Source: Acestrorhynchus altus (lineage: Eukaryota > Chordata > Actinopteri > Characiformes > Acestrorhynchidae). Taken from it: a stretch of 64,000 nt of DNA. The notes below the pieces were generated by a model, which saw only the letters and a program-made list of their open reading frames with translations, was not told where the DNA came from and searched no databases. Made by a program: the position numbers and the translations under genes. The DNA lies in the NCBI GenBank assembly GCA_034509495.1, contig CM067502.1, forward strand, positions 50,533,598-50,597,597, written 5' to 3'. Shown in pieces: positions 54,089 through 63,900 of the stretch. Within the stretch, counting starts at the first letter, position 1; each line of letters begins with the position of its first letter.

Positions 54089-56346
54089 ATATGATTGGTT
54101 TACTTTCCAGGCCGGGTTGTTTCTGGCTCTACTGCTGGTGGGAAGCACCTCAGCATCTCAGGAGCTGTTTCCAACAGACTGCTCAGACATCTACGCCAAT
54201 GGCCAAATAGTGAGTGCAGTGTACACCATCTACCCAACAGCTGACACACCTGTACAGGTGTACTGTGACATGGGCTGCGAAGGGAACCAGTCAGATGGGA
54301 AGTGGACGGTATGTTAGATTATATCTCTATTAGATTAAATACAGTACTAACTTCATCACTGATGTTCAAGGTATTCAGTCACAGCTGTGAAAATGAGTAA
54401 TAAAGGTATTATTTTCATTAGTAAAGACTTTTAAGAAAGCAGATGAATCAGTTCACTTTAAAATGTACATTTTTCAATGAAGTTCGTCTTTGTTTTTAAA
54501 TCAGGTGATCCAGAGGAGAATAGATGGCAGTGTGAACTTCTACAGGCCATGGGAGCAGTACAAGAAAGGATTTGGCAATAAGTATGGAGAATACTGGCTG
54601 GGTGAGGAGATGCTGTCATTTGAATCATTAGCCTTTTTCGAAAATGAACGAACTTCTGTAATGTCTTAAAGAACAACAACCATAAAAATCCTGAAAACTG
54701 TATCAGAAACACAATCCGGTAGCCGGTATTAAAGATCAGCAGCAGTGTAGTTACTGAAACTGTATCAGAAACACAGTCCGGTAGCCGGTATTAAAGATCA
54801 GTAACAGTGTAGTTACTGAAACTGTATCAGAAACACAGTCCGGTAGCCGGTATTAAAGATCAGCAGCAGTGTAGTTACTGAAACTGTATCAGAAACACAG
54901 TCCGGTAGCCGGTATTAAAGATCGGCAGCAGTGTAGTTACTGAAACTGTATCAGAAACATAGTCCGGCAGCCTGTATTAAAGATCAGCAGCAGTGTAGTT
55001 ACTGAAACTGTATCAGAAACACAGTCCGGTAGCCGGTATTAAAGATCAGTAACAGTGTAGTTACTGAAACTGTATCAGAAACACAGTCCGGTAGCTTTAA
55101 TTAAAGATCAGCAGCAGTGTAGTTACTTAAAATCTATCTTGTGCTCCCCAGGACTGGAGAACCTCTATCAGCTCACCCGCAACAGAAAGTATGAGCTGAA
55201 AGTGGACCTGCAGGACTTTGAGGGACAACAGGCTTATGCTCAGTACTCGTCTTTCTCTGTGGGATCAGAAGCTGAAGGCTACAGACTCCATATTGGGGGC
55301 TTCATCGAAGGAGGAGCAGGTGAGGACAAAAGTGCCGATCACCCATAACATTTCTACACTGTCCACTCTATCAGCTCCTCTGATCATACAGGAGCACTTT
55401 GTAATTCTATAATTCCAGACTGTAGTTTGTCTGTTTCTCTGCAGACTTTATTTAGAGAATGACTAACACAAACTGTGCAGAAACAGACAAGCTTCTGTCT
55501 CTGATTTTACATCTACATCCACTCTAATAGAGTGGACAGTGAGTGGACAGTGAGTGGACACAGTGTTTAAACACTCCAGCAGCACTGCTGTGTCTGAATG
55601 ATCCTATGGGTTCCTGACCATTGAAAACCCATTTTGCAGCACTATAGCAACCACCTGGCAATCAATTATTAACACTGTAGCAACTAAATTGGACACCACA
55701 CAACCTAACAACCTGATATAAAACATCATAGCAGCCATCTAGTAACACCGAAACAATCATCTAGCAACCACTTAGCAACTTCTTAGCATCACCATAGCAA
55801 CCACATGGCAACTAATTATCAACACTATAGCAACCAGCATGGACACCACAGAAACAACCTAGCAACTTCATAGCATCCACTTGGCAAGCAATTAGTAACA
55901 CTGTAGCAAGCCATGTGGATACCACATAACAACCTACAACCAGATTGTAACACCATAGGAGCCATCTAGTAACCAACAGCAAACACTGGACACCACAGCA
56001 GTAAGATAGCAACCATGAAATGTGCCTCTGCTTATCTAATGATAAATAAATACTGTCTGTAGGCGACTCTCTGAACACAAACAACGGGCAGATGTTCTCC
56101 ACCTTTGATAAAGACCAGGATTCTCATAAGACTGCCAACTGTGCTAAAGTCTACCTGGGTGGGTTCTGGTACAGTACATGCCACCATGCCAACCCCAACG
56201 GTATATATATATGGGGACGGGACAAAACCTATTATGCCATTGGAAACGTGTGGCTTACCTGGAAAGGCTATGACTATGGTCTCAAATTCATCTGCATGAA
56301 GATCAGACCAGTATCTGAATCAGTGGTCACTGATTTTTCTGCTTAA
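53631..56346 (+). CDS. mfap4: MFAP4-like copy 7, secreted fibrinogen-domain protein
   Basis: Coding exons 53631-53633 (ATG only), 54111-54308, 54505-54601, 55152-55319 and 56063-56346 give 750 nt and 249 residues. The signal peptide (MAGLFLALLLVGSTSA) is shorter than in copies 3-6. Then come ELFPTDCSDIYANGQIVSAV, VYCDMGCEG, VIQRRIDGSVNFYRPWEQY, GLENLYQLTRNRKYELKVD, DKDQDSHKTANCAKVYLGGF, WYSTCHHANPNGIYIWGRD and a C-terminal extension SESVVTDFSA. Exon 1 encodes only the initiator Met, and the promoter is of the TATA type, unlike copies 3-5. All borders are GT/AG. Confidence 0.92.
53655..54085 (+). mobile_element. family E fragment and (TG)n tract in intron 1 of copy 7
   Basis: Contains gatcgtccagagggtttttg, agtggtccaaacaaaataaa and gccggaatgtcctttattat. 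A TG run at 54051-54085 then leads toward the exon 2 acceptor. Confidence 0.6.
54695..55130. repeat. 62-bp tandem repeat in intron 3 of MFAP4-like copy 7
   Basis: Seven near-identical 62-bp units, each containing actgaaactgtatcagaaac and cagtccggtagccggtatta. The last unit is degenerate and stops 20 nt before exon 4. Confidence 0.95.
55358..55610 (-). mobile_element. family A element, internally deleted, in intron 4 of copy 7
   Basis: Reverse copy with ctgtccactctatcagctcc, cacaaactgtgcagaaacag and agcagcactgctgtgtctga. The central part is missing. Confidence 0.7.
55630..56020. repeat. degenerate tagcaaccacc repeat before exon 5 of copy 7
   Basis: Loose tandem of catagcaaccacctggcaa and related words, similar in type to 35640-35790 and 40190-40640. 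Confidence 0.75.
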
Positions 56347-56437
56347 TTGGCTTTAATTGATGGGGCCTTCATTAACATAGTATCTCATACAGTTTTGATC
56401 AATTGATCTTTTAATCAATGAACCCATTACACACAAC

Positions 56438-56443
56438 AATAAA
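56438..56443 (+). terminator. polyadenylation signal of MFAP4-like copy 7
   Basis: AATAAA 92 nt after the stop codon. Confidence 0.55.
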
Positions 56444-56494
56444 AACATTATGCATGCAACCATGAGTAACAAGTGTTGTGGGCCATCTACACTA

Positions 56495-56710
56495 CAGTAT
56501 GGACGAAAGTATTGGAGTAAGTGTCTCTACTGTCCACGGAAGACTGTCTACCTGATTCTGGAGCCTTGTTGTGAGGATTTGATTATGTTCAGCATTCAAC
56601 AAGAGCATTAGTTAGACAGGATGTGGGATGATCATCACGCCACCTCATCACATCTCATCAACTCCCCAACTCACATTTTGGAGAACACAGTTCCCACCGG
56701 ACCCATTAGT
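56495..56710 (+). mobile_element. family B element, partial
   Basis: Contains agtatggacgaaagtattgg, gtgtctctactgtccacgga and ttgtgaggatttgattatgt. Confidence 0.7.
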
Positions 56711-57109
56711 AGAACCAGAATTTCTGCATTTATTACTAATAATTGCTGTTTGTACAATACACTTGGACCTCACAAGGCAACCACTTAGTAGGCCATAGCT
56801 ACCACCTGGAATCAGTGACCGTGTAGCTGGTTCATCAACTGTCCTTCCTTGAAGCACTTTTAGTTGGTTCTGACCACTGCATACTGGGAACACCTAACAA
56901 GACTGGCCTGATGCCAGTTTTCTAGAACATAACAGTTGATGTGGTTCTTGTCTAAGTGATTCTTATTCCCATTTTTCCTCCTTCATCAACTTCAGGTCAA
57001 GACAACGTTTTTGTCACATACGTACTCATTCATGGTACTCGCAGTGAAGTGCTTTAGTAACTGCTGGAGGAGAGACCTGAACCTGAGATCCACATTTTTA
57101 GGGCTGTGA

Positions 57110-57560
57110 CATGCAGTTTTCTAGGCTTCATATCTCAGGATCAGAGTAACCTACAGACATGATACACAGATCCGTATAATATCTAATCATGTCTATCACA
57201 CCTCATAGTCAGTAATCCAGCTCAGAAAACAGATAAAAACCACTTGGTTCTGACTGAATTCAATCCCAGTTTAAATACCAAAGTAGCTTCCAGTGCATGT
57301 TTACTGCTCTGTCCACGTGAACATGATCAACAAATTGTCGGCACAAGTACATTTTTGATCAAAACATAGTAAAATTCATACAAATATTTAAATTGTTAAT
57401 ATTTACATCTCAGATGAAGATATACTCCAGTAGCCTATGTTCTCCTGAAAATAACAACATCTGGAATGTGAGACGTTTCTAATTCTTTTAATATACGTAC
57501 GTCAAACTACAAAGTTGGCCCAGTGTTCTAAAGGTTACCATACACTTCTAAAGACTATGA
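57110..57560 (-). mobile_element. family E element (- strand), no minisatellite units
   Basis: Starts cagttttctaggcttcatat. It contains ccagtgcatgtttactgctc and gtccacgtgaacatgatcaa, then moves directly to the acatttttgatcaaaacata half without GC-box units, so an empty form of the element exists. Confidence 0.7.
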
Positions 57561-57827
57561 ATTTTAAAGTTAAAGAAACTTATAAAGGTCAGAAGAACTT
57601 CATCTCAGGAACAGCTTCTTCACAAATGATTTCTTTCATTAAAATCAAAAAGTGGTTCTTTTAAGGGCTCACTAAAACAGCCCTTTTCAGCAGCCTGATT
57701 TGTAGGAGTGTGGATGATACATATGACTGGTTTATGTTTGGAATGCTTTGTTCTGCATTTGCTCGAACGGACGTGTGAATGAGTATATGGAGTTGAATTG
57801 AGTCAGATTATCAGAAGGTTAATTCTA

Positions 57828-57941
57828 CAGGTGTGTAAACTCTCACACAGTATGAACACACACACATGACAAATGACCTTCATCCTGCCTATAAAAGGAC
57901 CCAAACCCCAGAACAACAATCTTCCTCCCATCAAAATGAAG
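57828..57941 (+). promoter_or_regulatory. TATA promoter of MFAP4-like copy 8
   Basis: TATAAAA at 57890-57896 lies 40 nt before the ATG at 57936. Upstream words acaggtgtgtaaactctcac and aaatgaccttcat match the copy 7 promoter. Confidence 0.65.
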
Positions 57942-58119
57942 GTGAGTATCTAATGTTCTAATGTTTCTCATAGCAGAGAAGGTCTTTAGACCTTTGCAAC
58001 ATGAACATAAATTACAGTGAGTGACTGTAACATGACTGATTCATATCTTTATGTTCGTGCTATAAAAAGAGATTGTGAGAAAAATCCAATTACAGCCTTA
58101 ATTGACATATTACACCATT

Positions 58120-58395
58120 TGAACAAAAGTATTGGGACACCTGCTCATTCAATGTTTCTTCTGAAACACTGTCTCTACTTTCCAGGTAAGACTTTCTATT
58201 AAACATGGTCCCAATAAGTTCATGTTTGTTTATCTCCTCCAGAGAATCCTATTCTTTGGGCAGCTCTTCTCTACAGGGACTAGACAAGCCTCTTGTGCAT
58301 TTGCACATCTGTGTCAGCAATGGGTGCAGCTTTAAGTAACTGAATGCATTCATTCGAATGCCACAATGTCCACAAACATTTGGACATATAATGGG
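58120..58395 (+). mobile_element. family B element in intron 1 of copy 8
   Basis: Contains gaacaaaagtattgggacac, ctgctcattcaatgtttctt, ctacagggactagacaagcc and acaaacatttggacatataa. Confidence 0.75.
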
Positions 58396-58675
58396 GTTCT
58401 TAAAGGCAACGACGTAAAGGCTTTAATGAATTATTTACCTTCCTGTGTGATCAGGCTTTAGCTGCCCTGCTGTTCCTGCTCCCTCTTACCGTCCACTCAC
58501 TTTCACTGCCACTGGACTGTGATGACATCCGGAACAATGACAACACACAGCCCAGTGGAGTGTACACCATCTACCCAGTCGGAGCCACATCAGCTGTACG
58601 GGTGTACTGTGACATGGACACAGATAAGGGGGGCTGGACTGTGAGTACTGATCCAGATCATCCATTTGAAGAATA

Positions 58676-59140
58676 TATCCTAATGAGAGACTGTAGCTCC
58701 TCCCCCTCAGCGTATATCACAACACCTACATTTAGAGTTATTAATATTCACCCTAATGAGAGACCGTAGCTCCTCCTCCTCAGTGTATATCACAATACCT
58801 ACATTTAGAGTTATTAATATTCACCCCTAATGAGAGACTGTAGCTCCTCCCCCTCAGTGTATATCCCAATACCTACATTTAGAGTTATTAATATTCACCC
58901 TAATGAGAGACTGTAGCTCCTCCTCCTCAGTGTATATCTGTACCTACATTTAGAGTTAATATTCACCTAATGAGAGACTGCTCCTCCCCCTCAGTGTATA
59001 TCACAATACCTACATTTAGAGTTATTAATATTCACCCTAATGAGAGACTGTAGCTCCTCCCCCTCAGTGTATATCACCATACCTACATTTAGAGTTATTA
59101 ATATTCACCCTAATGAGAGACTGTAGCTCCTCCCCCTCAG
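58676..59140. repeat. about 73-bp tandem repeat in intron 2 of MFAP4-like copy 8
   Basis: Six to seven units, each with taatgagagactgtagctcc, tcagtgtatatcac and acatttagagttattaatat. The array spans most of the intron and ends about 30 nt before exon 3. Confidence 0.93.
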
Positions 59141-60199
59141 TGTGTATAAGTAATACACTCTGTCTTTCAGGTTTTCAGGAGAATAGATGACAGTGTGAAT
59201 TTCTACAGAGGCTGGGATCACTATAAAACAGGCTTTGGATTTGCAGATGGAGAATACTGGCTGGGTGAGGAGAACAGACTTGACAGTTGAAACAAAGCAA
59301 CTGCTTGAAGAAACAAAGAAATTGTATTAAATTTGAATAAATAATGGTGTTTAGTGAATTATTCATGATGGACACAGTAGTTTTATAATAGATGATGAAT
59401 AATTTATATTAGTTAATTCTGTTATGGTTGTGTTTGATTCGGTGGTGTATATTTGTCCATATTGAGATGAAAAATATTTTTAAATTAAACAGTTTAATCC
59501 ATTTTCATCAACAACATGCTGTTTGATGCTGTTTATCTGCTGATCCCCATATATTTGTGTGTGTGGTTTTGCAGGACTGGAGAACATCTTTCCTTTAACC
59601 CTGAGGAAAAATATGAGCTGAGAGTGGACATGGAGGACTGGGAAGGAGGGAAGGTTTATGCCCTATATTCCTCGTTCTCTTTGGATTCTGAGAGCGCAGG
59701 CTACACTCTGCATGTCGGAGGTTTCAGTGATGGTGGAGCAGGTCAGTCTGCCTGTACAATATAGATTATTGTATAAAACTATGATTTAAGTGTTAATTAA
59801 TGAGTTTTTAATGTGCAGGTTTGGGTAATTTGCACTCAACATCACTGAGCTCTTTTGTAAACTATAACATGCCCCTCCTTCTTACAGGTGACTCTCTGGA
59901 TTATCACAACGGACGGAAGTTCTCCACCTTTGATAAAAAGCAGGATCTTCATCCTGAAGTAAACTGTGCGGAACATTTTCGGGGGGGGTTTTGGTATTTT
60001 CATTGTCCTCTTTCGTCAATGGCTTATACCTGTGGAAAAGTGATAACACTTCCGATGACACAGGAGTTACTTGGTACTACTGGAAGGGAAATTTTTATTC
60101 TCTTCGGTCCATCTAGCATGAAGATAAGACCTCGTCTTAAGCAGGTCATGACCTGAAACCTTAAATGTTCAGACTGCAATTAAAAATTAGCATTAGAGC

Positions 60200-60665
60200 T
60201 CCAAGAGCCTGGTGTGTGGGATGGTACTTCACCAGCCCTCAAATTTGTCTTCATCTGGGATGCAAAAATCGACAGAATTTAAATATTTGGATGAATTTGA
60301 CCATATTTAGACCACCAATTTACTTCTGCTTACAATGTTTTAATTTTTTGGTTTGAAAAGACATTAAAATCACTGTATATCTCAGAAATCCTGTTGGAAA
60401 TTGAGTGTTTTTGAGCTGAAAATGCAGGAATTTCCATGAAATGATTAGATTGACAATTATATTTATATTTCTATATTTCTAAGTTCTTCTAATACTTGAC
60501 AGTGGTCCAATTAAAACAAAAAACAATCGGAATTATTTTTGTTATTTATGTACATGCCCTTCTCAGGACTTTTATTCTGAAATTTGAACACTGTGTGAGC
60601 AAAGAAAGAGAGCAAACAGCCCCATCCTTCTCATTTCCTCTATAACCCAATATCTGGGTCAGTGA
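60200..60665 (+). mobile_element. family E element, 5' half, downstream of copy 8
   Basis: Contains atctcagaaatcctgttgga, agtggtccaattaaaacaaa, cccttctcaggacttttatt and gagcaaagaaagagagcaaa. It leads directly into the expanded minisatellite. Confidence 0.7.
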
Positions 60666-61835
60666 TGTCATTAGCCCCCGCCCCCTCTCTCTGATCAGTC
60701 AGAGTCTGTATGCAGGTTGATCATCAGCCCCGCCCTCTCTCTCACAATCAGTCAGAGTCTGTATGCAGGTTGAGCATCAGCCCGCCTCTCTGATCAGTCA
60801 GAGTCTGTATGCAGAGTTGATCATCAGCCCGCCCCTCTCTCTGATCAGTCAGAGTCTGTATGCTGAGTTGATCATCAGCCCGCCCCCTCTCTGATCAGTC
60901 AGAGTCTGTATGCAGTTGATCATCAGCCCGCCCTCTCTGATCAGTCAGAGTCTCTGTATGCAGAGTTGATCATCAGCCCGCCCCTCTCTCTGATCAGTCA
61001 GAGTCTGTATGCAGGTTGATCATCAACCCCGCCCCTTCTCTCTGATCAGTCAGCGTCTGTATGCAGGTTGAGCATCAGCCCCGCCCCCTCTCTCTGATCA
61101 GTCAGAGTCTGTATGCAGGTTGATCATCAGCCCGCCCTCTCTGATCGGTCAGGAGTCTGTATGCAGGTTGATCATCAGCCCACGCCCCTCTCTCTGATCA
61201 GTCAGAGTCTGTATGCAGAGTTGATCATCAGCCCGCCTCTCTCTGATCAGTCAGAGTCTGTATGCAGGTTGATCATCAGTCCGCCCCCTCTCTCTGATCA
61301 GTCAGAGTCTCTGTATGCAAGTTGATCATCAGCCCGCCTCTCTCTGATCAGTCAGGGAGTCTGCTTATGCAGAGTTGATCATCAGCCCCGCCCACTCTCT
61401 GATCAGTCAGTCTGTATGCAGGTTGAGCATCAACCCCGCCCCCTCTCTCTGATCAGTCAGAGTCTGTATGCAGGTTGAGCATCAGCCCCGCCCCCTCTCT
61501 CTGATCAGTCAGAGTCTGTGTACGGGTGATCATCAGCCCGCCCCTCTCTCTAGTCAGTCAGAGTCTGTATGCAGAGTTGATCATCAGCCCCGCCCCCCTC
61601 TCTCTGATGATCAGTCAAGTCTGTATGCAGAGTTGATCATCAGCCCGCCCCTCTCTCTGATCAGTCAGAGTCTGTATGCAGGTTGATCATCGGCCGCCCC
61701 TCTCTCTGATCAGTCAGAGTCTGTATGCAGGATTGATCATCAGCCCGCCCCCTCTCTCTGATCAGTCCAGAGTCTGTTATGCAGAGTTGATCATTAGCCC
61801 GCCCCTCTCTCTGATCAGTCAGAAGTCTGTATGCG
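60665..61835. repeat. expanded 50-53 bp GC-box minisatellite, about 22 units
   Basis: Units read gatcatcagccccgccccct then ctctctgatcagtcagagtc then tgtatgcaggtt. Many units differ by single-base losses in C runs or small insertions (agagttgatc for aggttgatc). It is the same unit as at 27895-28215, 32590-32720, 34795-34845 and 43731-43830. Open frames here come from the repeat. Confidence 0.95.
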
Positions 61836-62169
61836 AACTCGAGTTCTACAAGATTAGGTCATGTCAGCTGAATGTGGACAGCAGCATGTAACTGCCTGCA
61901 AAGTGTAGCTCTAAAGTTAAGGAGCTCATCACTAAGGCAGACGGGGTCAATATAATAAGCAGACAAACTCATAAATCCAGGTCAAAACAAGCAACAGATC
62001 CAAAACAGAGGTTTTTTTTTTTTCATTTACAGGAAATGTGTTAAAGGCAAAGGTGTTCGAGGGTGTTCTGCTAAAGTCTGGGACCAAAAACAGATAGTTT
62101 TTAACTCTTAATACATGCATTTAAATGAAACACATCATAAATATTCCATCCATAACGTTTAAAAGTTTA

Positions 62170-62990
62170 CAGTGGTGCCTGAAAGTTTGTGACCCCTTTA
62201 TAAACAGTAGATAAGGAACCAAATCAAACAAATGATACAAAAAGGCTGATCTTCCTCATGTTTGTGGAAGTGTATCATGGAAAACAAAGGAGATTCCTGA
62301 GGGCTCAGAAGAAAGAGCTGTTGTTGATGTCATCCCAGGCTGGAAAGGTTACAGAGACCATCTCTAAAGGATTCGGACTCCACAGTCAGACAGATCGTGT
62401 GAGAAATGAAGAGGAGATTCCAAGACCATTATTAACCTCCCCAGGAGTGCTCCACAACAAAGATCACACCAGAGCAAGGTGTGTGGAAGGAATGGTCTAC
62501 CAGCAAAGATCACACAAAGGGACAGAGAACTTCAAATCAACAAGCAGTGTTTCTCGTGACTAATGTTAATGTTCATGAGTTCTCCATATCAGAACACTGA
62601 ACAGCAATGAGCATGGCAGGGTTGTCGGAGAAGCTGCTGCACTCCAAAAAGAACATTGCTGCCCATCTGCAGTTTGATAAAGATCACAAGGACAAACCAG
62701 AAGATACTGAAACAAAGTTTTGTTGATTGTCTGATCCTTCATCATTCAGCAGGATAATGACTCAAAGCACACTGACAAACTACAGAGGAGTTGATCAGGA
62801 AGCTGAAAGTGGAAGGATTTCCAGACTGGGCTAGTCAATCTGAACCCTACCTGAGCAGCATTTACCTGCTAAAAAGAGGAGACTGAGGAGAGTAACTCCC
62901 CAAAACAAACCATCTGAAAGACACTGCAGGGAAAAGCCTGGAAAACCTCAGAACATCAAACATGTTTCTGCAAACAACTAAATACAACTA
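62170..62990 (+). mobile_element. Tc1-like relic downstream of the array
   Basis: Left end acagtggtgcctgaaagttt resembles a Tc1-type terminal repeat. The following 250 nt translate to degenerate transposase-like text (GKVTETISKGFGLHSQTDRV). A dgdhk-type remnant near 62680 and ctcaaagcacactgacaaac near 62762 (SKHTD) follow. No intact frame. A reverse relative sits at 10560-11240. Confidence 0.65.
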
Positions 62991-63114
62991 GGGCTTATTC
63001 ACTCCTATTTTAAAATCTGTTTGAAGTTAATCAGTTCCAATAATTGATTCAGATTTATCATTTGACCAACACAACACAATGTTACTAGAACAGCTTTTAA
63101 TCATCCTCGTAAAG

Positions 63115-63670
63115 CAGTTAAAGCAGGCTTTGGGTTTGCAAATGGAGAAGATTGTGTCAGAAAGCGAGAACTGAACAGACTGGTAGAGGCGGAAGTACCA
63201 TGAGAGGTCCTAATGACTTCCAGACGATCACGAAGATACATGAAATGGGGAACAAGGATACCCGCGATAATCAGGTAACATAACAAGATAACATAACCAG
63301 GAGACTCCCAAGGACTGACCAACACGAGGGATCATATACACAAGAGGGACATTCACCACAGCTGGGACATGATTACGAAGGGGCAGGGTTACAAATCAGA
63401 CACAGCTGGGGATGGACGGAGACAAGACCATGACAAGACTGAAATAAACAGCAACAAAGATGAGATGGAAAAACAGGGGAGAAGAGCAGGACAGATATGT
63501 GACATATTGGCTGAGTGAGGAGAACAGATTAAATTGTTTATATTGTATAATTCATAATGAACGATTTACACTTAACTTGATTGTCAATAATTAATCCAGT
63601 GTGCAGGTTGAGGAAGACTCTGAGCCTTTACTAAACTAACAGGCCTCTCCCTCCTTACAGATCCCTCTCC
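63115..63670 (+). pseudogene. MFAP4-like copy 9, split exon 3 remnant with an insertion
   Basis: Sequence at 63115-63152 (cagttaaagcaggctttggg...aatggagaa) matches the middle of copy 8 exon 3 (KTGFGFADGE). At 63503-63535, tattggctgagtgaggagaa matches the end of the same exon and its donor region. About 350 bp of unrelated sequence lies between the halves. Near 63645-63670, a ctccttacag acceptor followed by atccctctcctaatgg resembles the start of copy 8 exon 5. It is a dead duplicate of the copy 8 type. Confidence 0.6.
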
Positions 63671-63799
63671 TAATGGACTGGCGTCCTCAGATAAGCATCT
63701 GGATCCTCTTTCTGTTCATAGAGCTGTGTGACCAGCTACCAAATCTAACAATGGATTATAATAACTAGGAAAGAGTGAGAACACATCTATACGCCTCCT

Positions 63800-63900
63800 G
63801 ACCACGCCTGGCATTAGACATGGGGCAAACAGGTTCATGTTTATCTGCTCTCTATCAGAGTCCTATTGTATTGGCAGCAGTTTTCTACTACAGGTTATGA
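63800..63900 (+). mobile_element. family B element, fragment
   Basis: Contains cctggcattagacatggggc, ttcatgtttatctgctctct and attggcagcagttttctact. Confidence 0.6.

Larger units (their letters stand above)
57936..60156 (+). pseudogene. mfap4: MFAP4-like copy 8, diverged and frameshifted
   Basis: Exons 57936-57941 (ATG AAG), 58455-58640, 59171-59264, 59575-59741 and 59888-60156 have good GT/AG borders. The product starts MKALAALLFLLPLTVHSLSL, then DCDDIRNND, VYTIYPVG, VYCDMDTDKGGWT and FRRIDDSVNFYRGWDHYKTG. Exon 4 is 167 nt, one short of the family's 168. The loss is in an A run near 59607 and closes the frame. Exon 5 loses frame near 60016 and regains it near 60116, just before MKIRP. Read across frames, the domain is complete. 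This could be a true pseudogene or a functional gene damaged by base-calling errors, because the indels fall in or near homopolymers and the repeat array that follows is noisy too. Confidence 0.75.

Noticed and set aside
60665..61835. Regularly spaced repeats that could suggest a CRISPR-like array
   Set aside because: The units abut with no unique spacers, the host is clearly a vertebrate, and the same unit occurs at other loci as a minisatellite.
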